DNA of 64,000 nt from G965222335 sp965222335 (lineage in GTDB: Bacteria > Pseudomonadota > Gammaproteobacteria > Pseudomonadales > Halieaceae). The position numbers were made by a program, and so were the translations under genes. Shown one piece after another: positions 16,565 to 25,867 of the stretch. Location of the stretch: the NCBI GenBank assembly GCA_965222335.1, contig OZ244944.1, positions 1,364,001-1,428,000 on the forward strand. Direction: 5' to 3'. Within the stretch, counting starts at the first letter, position 1. Each line of letters begins with the position of its first letter. The notes below the pieces were generated by a model. That model was not told where the DNA came from. It saw only the letters and a list, made by a program, of their open reading frames with translations, and did not search any database.

Positions 16565-19500
16565 GCACCCACGACCCGGAACCGTCGGAAACCAGCGGCG
16601 ACCATGCCCAGCTGCACCGAAGTGACCTCGCTTCACTGAGTATCCGGCGCCCGGTACTGATCCTGGTACTGAATCTGCTGATTGCACTAGCGGGACTTGC
16701 CGCGCTTACCGCGGTGGAAGTACGCGAGCTGCCTGACGTCGACCGGCCCATCGTATCGGTCCGCGGCGAGTTACCGGGGGCCTCCCCGGAAACCCTGGAT
16801 GCGGAGGTCACCAGCCTGGTGGAAGGCGCGGTGGCGCGGGTTTCCGGTATCCGCAATATCCGCGCCTCCAGTGAAGAGAACAACTTCCGCGTGCATATCG
16901 AGTTCTCTCCCGAGGTCGATCTGGATACCGCGGCAGCCGACGTGCGCGAGGCGGTAAGCCAGGTTGAGCGGGAGTTGCCCGATGAAGTGGAACAGCTGAC
17001 CGTGGTCAAGGCGGAGCAGGATGCGGATCCCATCCTCAACGTGGCCGTGACCAGCGACCAGTTGCGCGATGAAGAACTGACCCGCGTGGTCGAGAAAGAC
17101 ATCGTACCCGAGCTGATCGCGATCCCCGGCGTCGCGGATGTGCCGCTCTTCGGGCAGCGGCAGCGAGTCCTGCGGGTGGTACTGGACCCCTTGCGGCTGA
17201 CGAGTTACGGCCTCTCGGTGGCGGACGTACGCACGGTGCTGGAAGACGCACCGCTGGATGTGCCCACCGGCAGCTTTCGCTCCCAGGACCAGGAACTGCT
17301 GGTCCGGGCCGACGCCTCCACCGTGACCGAGGAGCAGGTCCGCGACACCATCATCAGCGGGGATACCCGGATCGGCGATGTTGCCTACGTCTCCTTCGGC
17401 CCGGAGGATGCCCAATCCCTGGTCTACCTGAACGACGCGCCGGTAATGGGCATGGGCGTCGTGCGCCAGGCACAGTCCAATACCATCGAGATATCCAACC
17501 GGGTGCGGGCCGCCGTGGACCGTCTCAACGAGCGTTTCGATCATCTGGAACTGACCATCGTCGAGGACCGGGCGGTGTTTATACGCGGCTCGGTGCGCGA
17601 GGTGATGACCAGCCTGGCGATTACCGTGCTCATCGTGGTGGCGACCATCTGGGTGTTTTTCGGCTCCCTGCGCATCACCCTGATACCCAGCGTGGCGATC
17701 CCGGTGGCGCTGGTGGGGACACTCGCCGGCATCTGGCTAATGGGCTTCTCGATCAATGTTCTCTCCCTGCTGGCCCTTGTGCTGGCCACGGGGCTGGTGG
17801 TGGACGATGCCATCGTGGTGCTGGAAAACGTCCAGCGACGTCGCGCCCAGGGACTTGGCCCTCGCGCGGCGGCGGTGCTCGGAACGCGCCAGGTCATCTT
17901 TCCCGTACTCGCCACCACGGCTGTGCTGGTCAGCGTGTTCGTACCGATTTCGCTACTGCCCAACGCCACCGGCCAGATGTTCCGCGAATTCGGCCTGGTG
18001 CTGGCCTGCGCCGTGATCATCTCCTCCTTCGTCGCCCTGTCCCTGGTCCCGGCAATGGCAGCCCGGTTGTCGGTGGCAAAGCGCGAGCCGCGCGGCCTGA
18101 ATCGAGGCTTGCACCGCATCGGTGGCGGGCTGGCGCACTTTTATGGGCGGAGCCTGGACAACACCCTGCGCCATCCCTGGCTGGCGCTGCTGGTCGCACT
18201 GCTCGCGGGCGGTAGCGCAGTTGCGCTCTACGGCGCGCTGGACAAGGAGCTGATTCCCCGGGAAGACCGCGGCGTGTTCTATATCGACGCTACCGGACCG
18301 GACGGGGTCGGCCTGAACTACATTGCCCGGCAGGCAGAGCGGATCGAGGCGCTCACCCTCCCCCTGGTGGAGAGCGGCGAGGTGGCCGCCCAACTCACGG
18401 TGGTAGGACGCTATGATCCCAACCGCGCCCGGGTGGTGTTGCGCCTTGCGCCCTGGGACGAACGCCAACGCAGCCAGCAGGCTATTGCCGCCGAGCTGGA
18501 GCAGCCCCTGTCCCGGATTCCCGGCGCCCAGGTGCGCATTGGCAGTCCCGGCAGCCTCGACCTGCGCGGCGACAGCGGGGGCATAGAATTCGCCCTGCTG
18601 GGTAATGACTACGACCGCATCTACCAATCGGCCCGCGCCATGGCGCGCGCGATTGACCAGCGTCTGCCCAACATCAGTCAGCCGGATATCTCCTACCGGC
18701 CCACGCAGCCGCAGCTGTCGATCGAGGTGGACCGGCGCCGCGCCGCCGATCTCGGCATTCCGCTGGACAATATCGCAACGACGCTGCGCGCCGTGGTGGA
18801 CGGGCTGGACGTGGTAGACCTGAACGTCGACGACCAGTCCATCCCGGTAATGCTCGAGGCCTCGACCGCCGCCGTGTCATCACCCGAGGATCTCAGCAAT
18901 CTCTACGTCGCCAGCCGCGATGGCAATCTCCTGCCCCTTTCCAGCCTTGTCACCTTCCGCGAAGAAAGCGTGGCCGCCCAGCTGGATCGTTACGCCCAGC
19001 GCCGCGCGATCGATATCGAATCCGCGATCGCCCAGGGCTATCCGCTGGCCAGCGCGGTAGCGGACCTGCGCAGCCTCGCCCGCGAAATACTGCCCTCGGA
19101 CGTCGAGCTGATCTTCAAGGGTGAGGCGGAAACCCTGGACGAGACCTCACGTGAAGTCATGCTGACCTATGCCATCGCCCTGGTCGTGGTGTTCCTGGTG
19201 CTGTGCGCCCAATTCGAGGGGATTACCAGCGCGACCATCGTGATGGCCATCGTACCCTTTGGGCTCGCCGCGGCGGTATACGCCCTGTTCCTGACCGGCA
19301 CCAGCGTCAACATTTACTCCCAGATCGGGCTGGTGATGCTGATCGGCCTGATGGCCAAGAACGGCATCCTGCTGGTTGAATTTGCCGACCAGCTGCGGGA
19401 CCGGGGCGTGGCGCTGCGCGAGGCGGTGCGCACCGCAGCAACCGTGCGACTGCGGCCCATTACCATGACCATGCTCTCCACCGTAATGGGCGGGCTCCCC

Positions 19501-19707
19501 CTGATCCTGAGCAGCGGTCCGGGGGCCGAGTCACGGGCCGCTATCGGCTGGGTGATGTTTGGTGGCCTCGGACTTGCCGCACTGTTCACGCTCTACCTGA
19601 CCCCGCTTGTCTACCTGGGTATCGGGCGCTTTCACCGCCCCCGGGCAGAGACCGGCCGGCGACTCGCCGCCGAACTCGATGCTGCAGCACAGCAGGGAGG
19701 CCACTGA
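16561..19707 (+). CDS. RND-family multidrug efflux permease
   Basis: 1048 residues, typical of AcrB/MexB-type HAE1 pumps with 12 membrane helices and two large periplasmic loops. The proton-relay aspartates are Asp415-Asp416 in GLVVDDAIVVLEN, and the TM10 lysine is in LMAKNGILLVEFAD. The GTG start overlaps the adaptor stop. Proton-driven export of lipophilic compounds is expected; with no local regulator or outer-membrane gene, the substrates cannot be told. Confidence 0.95.
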   Translation: MSTHDPEPSETSGDHAQLHRSDLASLSIRRPVLILVLNLLIALAGLAALTAVEVRELPDVDRPIVSVRGELPGASPETLDAEVTSLVEGAVARVSGIRNIRASSEENNFRVHIEFSPEVDLDTAAADVREAVSQVERELPDEVEQLTVVKAEQDADPILNVAVTSDQLRDEELTRVVEKDIVPELIAIPGVADVPLFGQRQRVLRVVLDPLRLTSYGLSVADVRTVLEDAPLDVPTGSFRSQDQELLVRADASTVTEEQVRDTIISGDTRIGDVAYVSFGPEDAQSLVYLNDAPVMGMGVVRQAQSNTIEISNRVRAAVDRLNERFDHLELTIVEDRAVFIRGSVREVMTSLAITVLIVVATIWVFFGSLRITLIPSVAIPVALVGTLAGIWLMGFSINVLSLLALVLATGLVVDDAIVVLENVQRRRAQGLGPRAAAVLGTRQVIFPVLATTAVLVSVFVPISLLPNATGQMFREFGLVLACAVIISSFVALSLVPAMAARLSVAKREPRGLNRGLHRIGGGLAHFYGRSLDNTLRHPWLALLVALLAGGSAVALYGALDKELIPREDRGVFYIDATGPDGVGLNYIARQAERIEALTLPLVESGEVAAQLTVVGRYDPNRARVVLRLAPWDERQRSQQAIAAELEQPLSRIPGAQVRIGSPGSLDLRGDSGGIEFALLGNDYDRIYQSARAMARAIDQRLPNISQPDISYRPTQPQLSIEVDRRRAADLGIPLDNIATTLRAVVDGLDVVDLNVDDQSIPVMLEASTAAVSSPEDLSNLYVASRDGNLLPLSSLVTFREESVAAQLDRYAQRRAIDIESAIAQGYPLASAVADLRSLAREILPSDVELIFKGEAETLDETSREVMLTYAIALVVVFLVLCAQFEGITSATIVMAIVPFGLAAAVYALFLTGTSVNIYSQIGLVMLIGLMAKNGILLVEFADQLRDRGVALREAVRTAATVRLRPITMTMLSTVMGGLPLILSSGPGAESRAAIGWVMFGGLGLAALFTLYLTPLVYLGIGRFHRPRAETGRRLAAELDAAAQQGGH

Positions 19708-19829
19708 GAAAACATCAGTCACCGCCCGGGGCAAGGTTGGCTGCCATCGCGGATTTACGCTATACCTTGTGACATTATCAGAACTTCCGCACCTGCATTC
19801 CGTCAGGCATAGGCAACAAGGAGATCCGC

Positions 19830-22031
19830 GTGACCGTCCGTTTCCCCCATCCCCTGCGCGCTATTTCCGCCCTCGCCCTGTGCATTGCGCTGGGCTTTGC
19901 CTCCGCCGCAATAGCCCTCGAATGGCCCCAGGAGATCACCGCCGCCGAGGGCACCATCGTGGTTTACCAGCCGCAGCCGGAATCCCTTCAAGGCAACATG
20001 CTCAAGGCACGCGCCGCGATTTCCCTGGAACTCGCCGAGCAGGCGGAGCCAATATTCGGTGCCATGTGGTTTACGGGGCGGCTGGACACCGATCGTGCCG
20101 CGGGCATCGCGGTGGTGCGCGACATCCGCGTGACCCGGGTGGGCTGGCCCGAATCCAGGGACGCGGGGGAGCAGCGCTTCACCGCGGTCGTCGAGGGTGC
20201 CGTGCCCGCCAGCGGCCTGGAGATTTCGCTGGAGCGCCTCTCTGCCTCGCTAGAGACAGCGGAGGTGGAACAACAGAGCCTTGAAGACCTGAAAAGTGAG
20301 CCGCCGCTGATCCGGTTCACGGAAGAACTCGCCGTCCTGCTGCTTTACGACGGTGACCCCCTGCTGTCCCCGGTGGAGAGCAGCCCCTTTGAGCGCGCCC
20401 TGAATACGCCTTTCCTCGTGGTACGGGATACCCGTGACAATGGCTTCTACCTCGGCAGTGGCGCCTACTGGTACCGGGCCGACAATGCCCTGGGTCCCTG
20501 GGCGCCGACCGACAGCCCTCCCGGTGACCTCGTCAGTATGATCGGACCACAGGAAGACGCTGAACCAACCACCGCCAAGGGACCGCCCGGCGTTGTTGTC
20601 GCCACAGAACCGACCGAGCTCATAGCCAGCGATGGCGAACCGGAGTGGCGGGCGCTGCCGGGCGGCGAGCTGCTGTACGTGACCAATACCGAAACTGCCT
20701 GGGTGCGGCAGCTCTCCACCGGCAATATGTACCTACTGCTTTCGGGCCGCTGGTATCGCGCCAAATCACAGGCGGGCCCGTGGACCTTTGTGCGCGCTGA
20801 CGAGTTGCCACAGAGTTTTCAGGATATCCCCCCGGCTTCAGATCTCGGGGGAACCCGCGTATCGGTGGCGGGCACCGAGGAAGCAGAGGACGCAATGCTC
20901 GACGCGACCATACCGCAGACCGCAACCATCCAGCGCAAGGGCACGACCCTGGAAATCGAGTACGACGGTGAACCCAGCTTCGAGGCGATCGAGGGCACCG
21001 ATGTTGCCTACGCGGTGAACACCGGCGCCCAGGTGCTCAGAATCGACGCTCGCTTCTATGCCGTGGATAACGGTGTCTGGTTTGAGTCCGATGCAGCGAC
21101 CGGCCCGTGGATCGTGGCGGATACCGTCCCCGCCGATGATATCGCCAGGATTCCGCCCAGTTCACCGGTATACAACGTCACCCATGTCCACATTTATGAG
21201 TCGACGCCGGAAGTGGTCTACGTGGGCTATACCCCGGGCTATACCTGGTCCTTCCCCTATTACGGCGTACCGGTGTACGGAACGGGCTGGTACTACCCGC
21301 CTTACGGGGGCGGCTTCTACTATCCGCGCCCGCCAACCTGGGGCTTTCACGTGGGCTACAACCCCTGGAGCGGATGGAATTTCGGCGTCAGCTGGAGCAA
21401 TGGCTTTTTCAATTTCGGCATGAGCTGGGGTGGCGGCTGGGGGAGCGTCAACCGACCTTGGGGCTGCTGCGGTGGCTGGTACGGCGGTGGCTATCGCGGC
21501 CCGGTCGTAATCAATACCGGAGATATCAACATCGGCAACAATATCAACATTGGTAATCAGACCAATATCCGCGACCGTATCGAGGCGGGCGACGGCAGAC
21601 TCAAGGCGAGCAACCTGCAGGGGAAAAACCTGTACAAGCAGGGCGACAACACCCGGCGACTGGCCGACACCGATGCTGTTCAGCGGCTGCAGATGGCGCG
21701 CCCGACATCGGGCCGGGAAAACAATGTCTTCGCAGACCGCAACGGCGAGGTCGCGCGCCGGGTTGGCGAAGACTGGCAGACGCGAGACCAGGGCCAGTGG
21801 CGCAACAGCGAGCCCGTGGCGGGAGTCCAGGACAAGGTCAGCGGCATGAGTGAGCAGCAGCGCCAGCAGGCCGTGGATGGCGCCCGCGATCGCGCTTCCC
21901 AGATTTCCCGGCCTTCAAACCAGCGGCCCCAGATCAACCGCAACCAGCTCAACCGCGATTTTCGCGCCCGTAGTTCGGGGGCAAGCCGTGAGATGCGTCG
22001 CCCACGGGCCGGGGGCTTGCGGCGGCGTTAG
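19830..22031 (+). CDS. Large secreted repeat protein with Tyr/Trp/Gly-rich region
   Basis: 733 residues with a signal peptide (about 1-29) and a GTG start preceded by AAGGAG. I recognise no enzyme. Three repeats of about 65 residues can be seen (173-236, 268-334, 379-441), each ending in a W(Y/F)-(R/E)-x(5)-GPW-x(3)-D-x(2)-P pattern. Residues 460-556 are extremely rich in Tyr, Trp, Gly and Phe; 561-580 is an Asn-Ile-Gly run (INIGNN type); 590-733 is a Gln/Arg-rich basic tail. Similar proteins are sometimes labelled carbohydrate-binding family V/XII. A matrix or surface role is possible. It follows the RND genes by about 120 bases. Confidence 0.8.
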   Translation: MTVRFPHPLRAISALALCIALGFASAAIALEWPQEITAAEGTIVVYQPQPESLQGNMLKARAAISLELAEQAEPIFGAMWFTGRLDTDRAAGIAVVRDIRVTRVGWPESRDAGEQRFTAVVEGAVPASGLEISLERLSASLETAEVEQQSLEDLKSEPPLIRFTEELAVLLLYDGDPLLSPVESSPFERALNTPFLVVRDTRDNGFYLGSGAYWYRADNALGPWAPTDSPPGDLVSMIGPQEDAEPTTAKGPPGVVVATEPTELIASDGEPEWRALPGGELLYVTNTETAWVRQLSTGNMYLLLSGRWYRAKSQAGPWTFVRADELPQSFQDIPPASDLGGTRVSVAGTEEAEDAMLDATIPQTATIQRKGTTLEIEYDGEPSFEAIEGTDVAYAVNTGAQVLRIDARFYAVDNGVWFESDAATGPWIVADTVPADDIARIPPSSPVYNVTHVHIYESTPEVVYVGYTPGYTWSFPYYGVPVYGTGWYYPPYGGGFYYPRPPTWGFHVGYNPWSGWNFGVSWSNGFFNFGMSWGGGWGSVNRPWGCCGGWYGGGYRGPVVINTGDINIGNNINIGNQTNIRDRIEAGDGRLKASNLQGKNLYKQGDNTRRLADTDAVQRLQMARPTSGRENNVFADRNGEVARRVGEDWQTRDQGQWRNSEPVAGVQDKVSGMSEQQRQQAVDGARDRASQISRPSNQRPQINRNQLNRDFRARSSGASREMRRPRAGGLRRR

Positions 22032-22205
22032 ATCAATCGTTTTAGAGTACTGCCGAATCCAGCTGATGGATTCCTCGCTGCTGCCTTCAATACCGGCGAG
22101 TATCGCAAGGCCCAGACAAGCATCGTAGCGATCGTTCTGACGGCGTGCTGCCAGCCCACTATGATCCGCGCGAACGGCATGGCCGCAGGTTGGCCCAAAT
22201 GCCTG

Positions 22206-23192
22206 TCAGGCCGCGATCAGGAACTGCCCGTACCACTTGCGGAACTTGGCGAACGGACCGTCGTTGTCACACAGCATGGGCTTCTCGAAATAGCGCTTGT
22301 GGGCCCAGATGATGCGGTCTTCCTCCATCTGCTTGCGGATGTCAGCCACAATGGCATCCGCCACTCCACCGGTGGGCTCCTCGCCATTGACCTTCTTCTG
22401 GATAAAGGCGTAGAAAGCCTTGCAGTTCTCCTCATCCACCGGCGTCAGATTGGCCATCAGCACCGTGTCGCAGATACCGCTGAATCTCACTATTGCCTGG
22501 CCGGGGCCGATGTTGGCGTTATCGATAATACCGGTGATCTCACCCCGGGGGGTCTGCATCTTGCTGACCAGGCGGCTGCGGCGGCGCACGCCCTCAAATT
22601 CGGTGATCTCCGGCGTGGGTATATTCTGTGTCCCGTGTACGTACAGGAAGTGGGCTGCATCCACGGAATTCTCCCCCACTTCCTGGGTATGGGTGGCGAT
22701 ATCCCACTCGTGGATCTTGAACGCGCCCCACTCGCCATTGTCGGGCGCGGCCTCGGGCACGATTTCCGGCTCGAACAGGGGCTCTTCGTCCCGGGGGTGA
22801 TACCAGACGAAGATGCACTGGTTGATCTCGCGCACGTGCCAGGGCTTGATCACCGTTTCGCAGCGCGCCACTTTGGGTGGCAGGTTATTGGCGTAGGGCA
22901 CGTCGGTGCACTGGCCGTCGCCGTTGTAGGCCCAGCCGTGAAACGGACAGACAATCGAGTCACCGCGCACCTCGGAACCACCCCCGCTCTGGCCGCGGAT
23001 ACCGTAGCCCAGGTGGGCGCCCATATGGGGGCAGTAGGCATCCAGGACTTTTACCTCCCCCGCCTCGGTGCGGAACATGACCAGGTCGGTATCGAAATAG
23101 CGCAGCGGCGTGGACTGGGCCATGTCGAGTTCGTGGGAATAGGCTACCTGGAACCAGCCGTAGGGCATCGGCAGGGGGATTCGTTTACTCAT
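22206..23192 (-). CDS. Rieske non-heme iron oxygenase (KshA-like alpha subunit)
   Basis: 328 residues from the ATG at 23192 (the frame is open further upstream, but MSKRIPLPMPYGW is the natural start). The Rieske cluster ligands are CPH (Cys54, His56) and CPFH (Cys82, His85); the catalytic iron site is D-x2-H-x4-H at Asp178, His181 and His186. The order resembles 3-ketosteroid 9-alpha-hydroxylase oxygenases, somewhat shorter than usual. It hydroxylates a hydrophobic substrate with electrons from a reductase not encoded here. With the nearby P450, SDR and Baeyer-Villiger genes it suggests steroid or terpenoid breakdown. Confidence 0.9.
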   Translation of the reverse strand: MSKRIPLPMPYGWFQVAYSHELDMAQSTPLRYFDTDLVMFRTEAGEVKVLDAYCPHMGAHLGYGIRGQSGGGSEVRGDSIVCPFHGWAYNGDGQCTDVPYANNLPPKVARCETVIKPWHVREINQCIFVWYHPRDEEPLFEPEIVPEAAPDNGEWGAFKIHEWDIATHTQEVGENSVDAAHFLYVHGTQNIPTPEITEFEGVRRRSRLVSKMQTPRGEITGIIDNANIGPGQAIVRFSGICDTVLMANLTPVDEENCKAFYAFIQKKVNGEEPTGGVADAIVADIRKQMEEDRIIWAHKRYFEKPMLCDNDGPFAKFRKWYGQFLIAA

Positions 23193-23376
23193 GGTCTCGG
23201 CCTCGCAGATCGCGGGTAAGTGATACTTCCACTCTAGGCCAGATTCACGCGCGGTTGAATGACTTGCAAAAACTGTCTGCCTCGTTACTCGCGCAAATAG
23301 CTGTACTGTCGCGGGAAATGGTTGACGCGATCGCCAATCGGCGCCGGTCCGGGCACGCGCACGCCTGGCATGCCCG

Positions 23377-24261
23377 TCAGCCGTTAAGCGCCTCGCCCAG
23401 GTAATCGACCAGGGCCCGGACCTTGGGCGCGACATGCCGGCGGGTCGGATAGACGGCGTACACCCCCAGCTCGGCGCCGAGATAGCCGGGCATCACCTCG
23501 ACCAAATTGCCCGCAGCAATATCCTCGCCCACGAGAAAATCCGGTTGCAGGGCAATACCCTGCCCACTGAGCGCCAGCGCTCGACAGGTATCACCGTTAT
23601 TGCTCTGCAGCGTGGGGCGGACCCGCGCACTCATCGGGCCGCGCGGCCCATTGAACTGCCACTCGTCACCCCTGGCCGAGTAGCTGTAAGCGATGATCGC
23701 ATGCCTATCGAGGTCGTCGGGGTGCGATGGTGAGCCATGCTCGGCAATGTAGCCAGGTGACGCACAAAGCCGCAGGCGCGTCACAGTCAGGTGTCTGGCC
23801 ACCAGGCTGGAACTGCGCAGGACGCCGATGCGCACCGCCAGGTCGAAACCCTCTTCGACCAGGTCCACGAGGCGATCCGCGAGGGTGATGTCCAGGCGCA
23901 CCTGGGGCTGGCGTCGGCAGAACTCGGCCCACAGCGGCGCCAGTCTGCAGATGCCAAAAGAGACGGGCGCATTGATGCGCAGCAGCCCGCGCGCGGTATC
24001 GCTGCTGGAGGTGAGCTCCGCCTCTGCTTCCTCGACACCCGCAAGCAGTTCACGACAGCGCGCCAGGAAGACCTCCCCCTCCGCGGTCAGTGACAGCCGG
24101 CGCGTGGTGCGATGCAGGAGTCGCACGCCCAGCCGTGACTCCAGGTCGCCCACGTGGCGGGACACCGCGGCCTTGGACAGCCCGAGCGCAGTTGCGGCTC
24201 CGACGAAGCTGCCGGCATCCACGACCGAGGCAAAGCTTTGCATTTCGAGAAAGCGATTCAT
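23377..24261 (-). CDS. LysR-family transcriptional regulator
   Basis: 294 residues, the standard LTTR size. The winged HTH lies at residues 1-60 (FVGAATALGLSKAAVSRHVGDLE), followed by a substrate-binding domain of the AaeR/CrgA-like branch. It diverges from the DoxX gene over a 124-base AT-rich gap holding inverted repeats, so it probably controls that gene and itself. The inducer is unknown. Confidence 0.93.
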   Translation of the reverse strand: MNRFLEMQSFASVVDAGSFVGAATALGLSKAAVSRHVGDLESRLGVRLLHRTTRRLSLTAEGEVFLARCRELLAGVEEAEAELTSSSDTARGLLRINAPVSFGICRLAPLWAEFCRRQPQVRLDITLADRLVDLVEEGFDLAVRIGVLRSSSLVARHLTVTRLRLCASPGYIAEHGSPSHPDDLDRHAIIAYSYSARGDEWQFNGPRGPMSARVRPTLQSNNGDTCRALALSGQGIALQPDFLVGEDIAAGNLVEVMPGYLGAELGVYAVYPTRRHVAPKVRALVDYLGEALNG

Positions 24262-24286
24262 TGTTTTATTTTACGCAACAGTTCGT

Positions 24287-24327
24287 CTTATTAAATCCTA
24301 TTTATCTGCATATAAACACCTAATAAG
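24287..24327. promoter_or_regulatory. Inverted repeats in the lysR-doxX intergenic region
   Basis: CTTATTA (24287-24293) and TAATAAG (24321-24327) form a perfect 7-bp inverted repeat 27 bases apart, in an AT-rich stretch unlike the GC-rich flanks. The neighbouring TTG-N12-CAA near 24261-24278 is a second symmetric element. This is a likely site for the LysR regulator and the two divergent promoters. Confidence 0.45.
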
Positions 24328-24385
24328 ATTCCTCTCAAGCCACTCTGGTGGCATAAACGACTCTAATCCCGGAAGGAGGATTACC

Positions 24386-24889
24386 ATGACAACATTGGCT
24401 CACAGCACCCCGAAAGATCCGTCACCACAGGCTTCAAGCTCCCTCGTAAGCAGGCTCTCCCGACGTATTCTCGCCACCGATGCAGGTTGGAGCACGCTGG
24501 CCCTGCGGGCACCGATCGGGCTGGTATTTGCCGCCCATGGCGCCCAAAAGCTGTTTGGCTGGTTTGGCGGCTATGGCCTCGAGGGTACAGGCCAGTGGCT
24601 GGCATCAATCGGGATAACGCCCGGATACCTCATGGCATTGATGGCTGGCGGCGCCGAGTTCTTCGGCGGCCTGGCACTCATTGCCGGACTCCTGGTCAGA
24701 CCCGCGGCCGCAGTACTGGCATTCACCATGCTGGTTGCCATTTTCGCGGTGCACGCCGGCAATGGGCTGTTCATGAGCAACAATGGCTATGAGTTCGGCC
24801 TGGCGCTACTGGCTGCGTCGGTCTCGCTCATGATCAGCGGCGGCGGAAAACTGTCCGCTGACCGCAAGCTCGCTGCCGCCACGAGCTAG
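24386..24889 (+). CDS. DoxX-family membrane protein
   Basis: 167 residues with four predicted membrane helices. The FAAHGAQKLFGWFGGYG segment is the DoxX signature, followed by GGAEFFGGLALIAG. The start is the ATG at 24386 behind a perfect AAGGAGGA site; the open frame upstream is non-coding. DoxX proteins are linked to redox or oxidative-stress defence, but function is poorly defined. Probably under the divergent LysR regulator. Confidence 0.9.
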   Translation: MTTLAHSTPKDPSPQASSSLVSRLSRRILATDAGWSTLALRAPIGLVFAAHGAQKLFGWFGGYGLEGTGQWLASIGITPGYLMALMAGGAEFFGGLALIAGLLVRPAAAVLAFTMLVAIFAVHAGNGLFMSNNGYEFGLALLAASVSLMISGGGKLSADRKLAAATS

Positions 24890-25012
24890 ACCGCAGGCAA
24901 TGCATTGACCGGGAGCCCCAGTGTGCCATGCTTTCTGTTGCTCGATGCCGGCGCCAGCCCCAACCTGCGCGGCGCCGGCTGACAAACCAAAAGGACAGTT
25001 TGAGGTATTGCG

Positions 25013-25780
25013 ATGGGTGCATCCGCGAAAAAGATTGCCCTGGTTACCGGCGCTTCCGCCGGGATCGGCGCCGAGTTCTGCAGGCAGCTCGCTGATCGCT
25101 GCGACCTTATTATCGCCGCAGGCCGAAGTCGCGAGAAACTCGAGGCGCTGGCGGCGGAACTGAATGAGCATGTCGAGATGCAACTGCTGGAGGCCGACCT
25201 GACCTCGGTAGCGGGCCGCGCCCTGGTTGTTGATGCGATCCATGAACAGGGTCCCCTGGAGTATCTCGTCAACAACGCAGGCTTTGGCGCCATGGGAAAA
25301 TTTGCCGAAACAGACCTGGAATCGCAGCAGAAACAGGTCGACCTGCATATCACGGCGACCCTCGCGCTGACGCACGCTGCGCTTCCCGCCATGCTGGACA
25401 GGGGACATGGATTTATCATTAACCTGTCATCGGTTGCGGCGTTCTCGGCCTTCCCGAGAGGTATGATTTACAGCGGCACCAAGGCCTTCCTGAATCTTTT
25501 TTCCGAGGGTCTGCAGATGGAGGTCGCTGACCGCGGTTTGAAGGTCCAGAGCCTCTGCCCCGGCTTTACGTATAGCGAGTTCCATGACCGGGAAACCGTG
25601 ACACGCGTGGGTTTCACCAGGGACCAGATTCCGGAGGAGGTATGGATGACGGCAGCGTCCGTGGTGGAACAGAGTCTCGCAGCCCTGGCCGGAGACAAGG
25701 TCATTATGGTTACCGGTGAGCACAATCTGGCAACCGCCCGCCAGAGCGTAGGGGGCCAGCTGAAGCAACTGGGTGAATAG
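25013..25780 (+). CDS. Short-chain dehydrogenase/reductase
   Basis: 255 residues, classical SDR. The cofactor motif GASAGIG is at residues 12-18, NNAG at about 85-88, and the catalytic Ser and Tyr-x3-Lys are in LSSVAAFSAFPRG and YSGTK. NAD(P)-dependent oxidation or reduction of an alcohol/ketone. GAGG precedes the ATG. It sits among oxygenases and follows DoxX by about 120 bases. Substrate not predictable. Confidence 0.93.
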   Translation: MGASAKKIALVTGASAGIGAEFCRQLADRCDLIIAAGRSREKLEALAAELNEHVEMQLLEADLTSVAGRALVVDAIHEQGPLEYLVNNAGFGAMGKFAETDLESQQKQVDLHITATLALTHAALPAMLDRGHGFIINLSSVAAFSAFPRGMIYSGTKAFLNLFSEGLQMEVADRGLKVQSLCPGFTYSEFHDRETVTRVGFTRDQIPEEVWMTAASVVEQSLAALAGDKVIMVTGEHNLATARQSVGGQLKQLGE

Positions 25781-25867
25781 AGGCCGGCCAGCTCCCCACA
25801 AAATTGGCACCGGCGCGCCGGACAAACCGTATATGTTACCGGAGGGGCAATTGCTTACTGCGGGGCG

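Noticed and set aside
22029..22180. Short minus-strand open frame (about 50 codons) downstream of the Rieske gene
   Set aside because: No ribosome site, no family features, and it would end inside the neighbouring gene. The frame after the Rieske stop also stays open for about 60 codons, but no start is visible and no homologue is recognised.
25810..25821. CCGGCGCGCCGG palindrome between the SDR and M19 genes
   Set aside because: No T-tract on either side and a centre too tight for a good loop, so it is not supported as a terminator.
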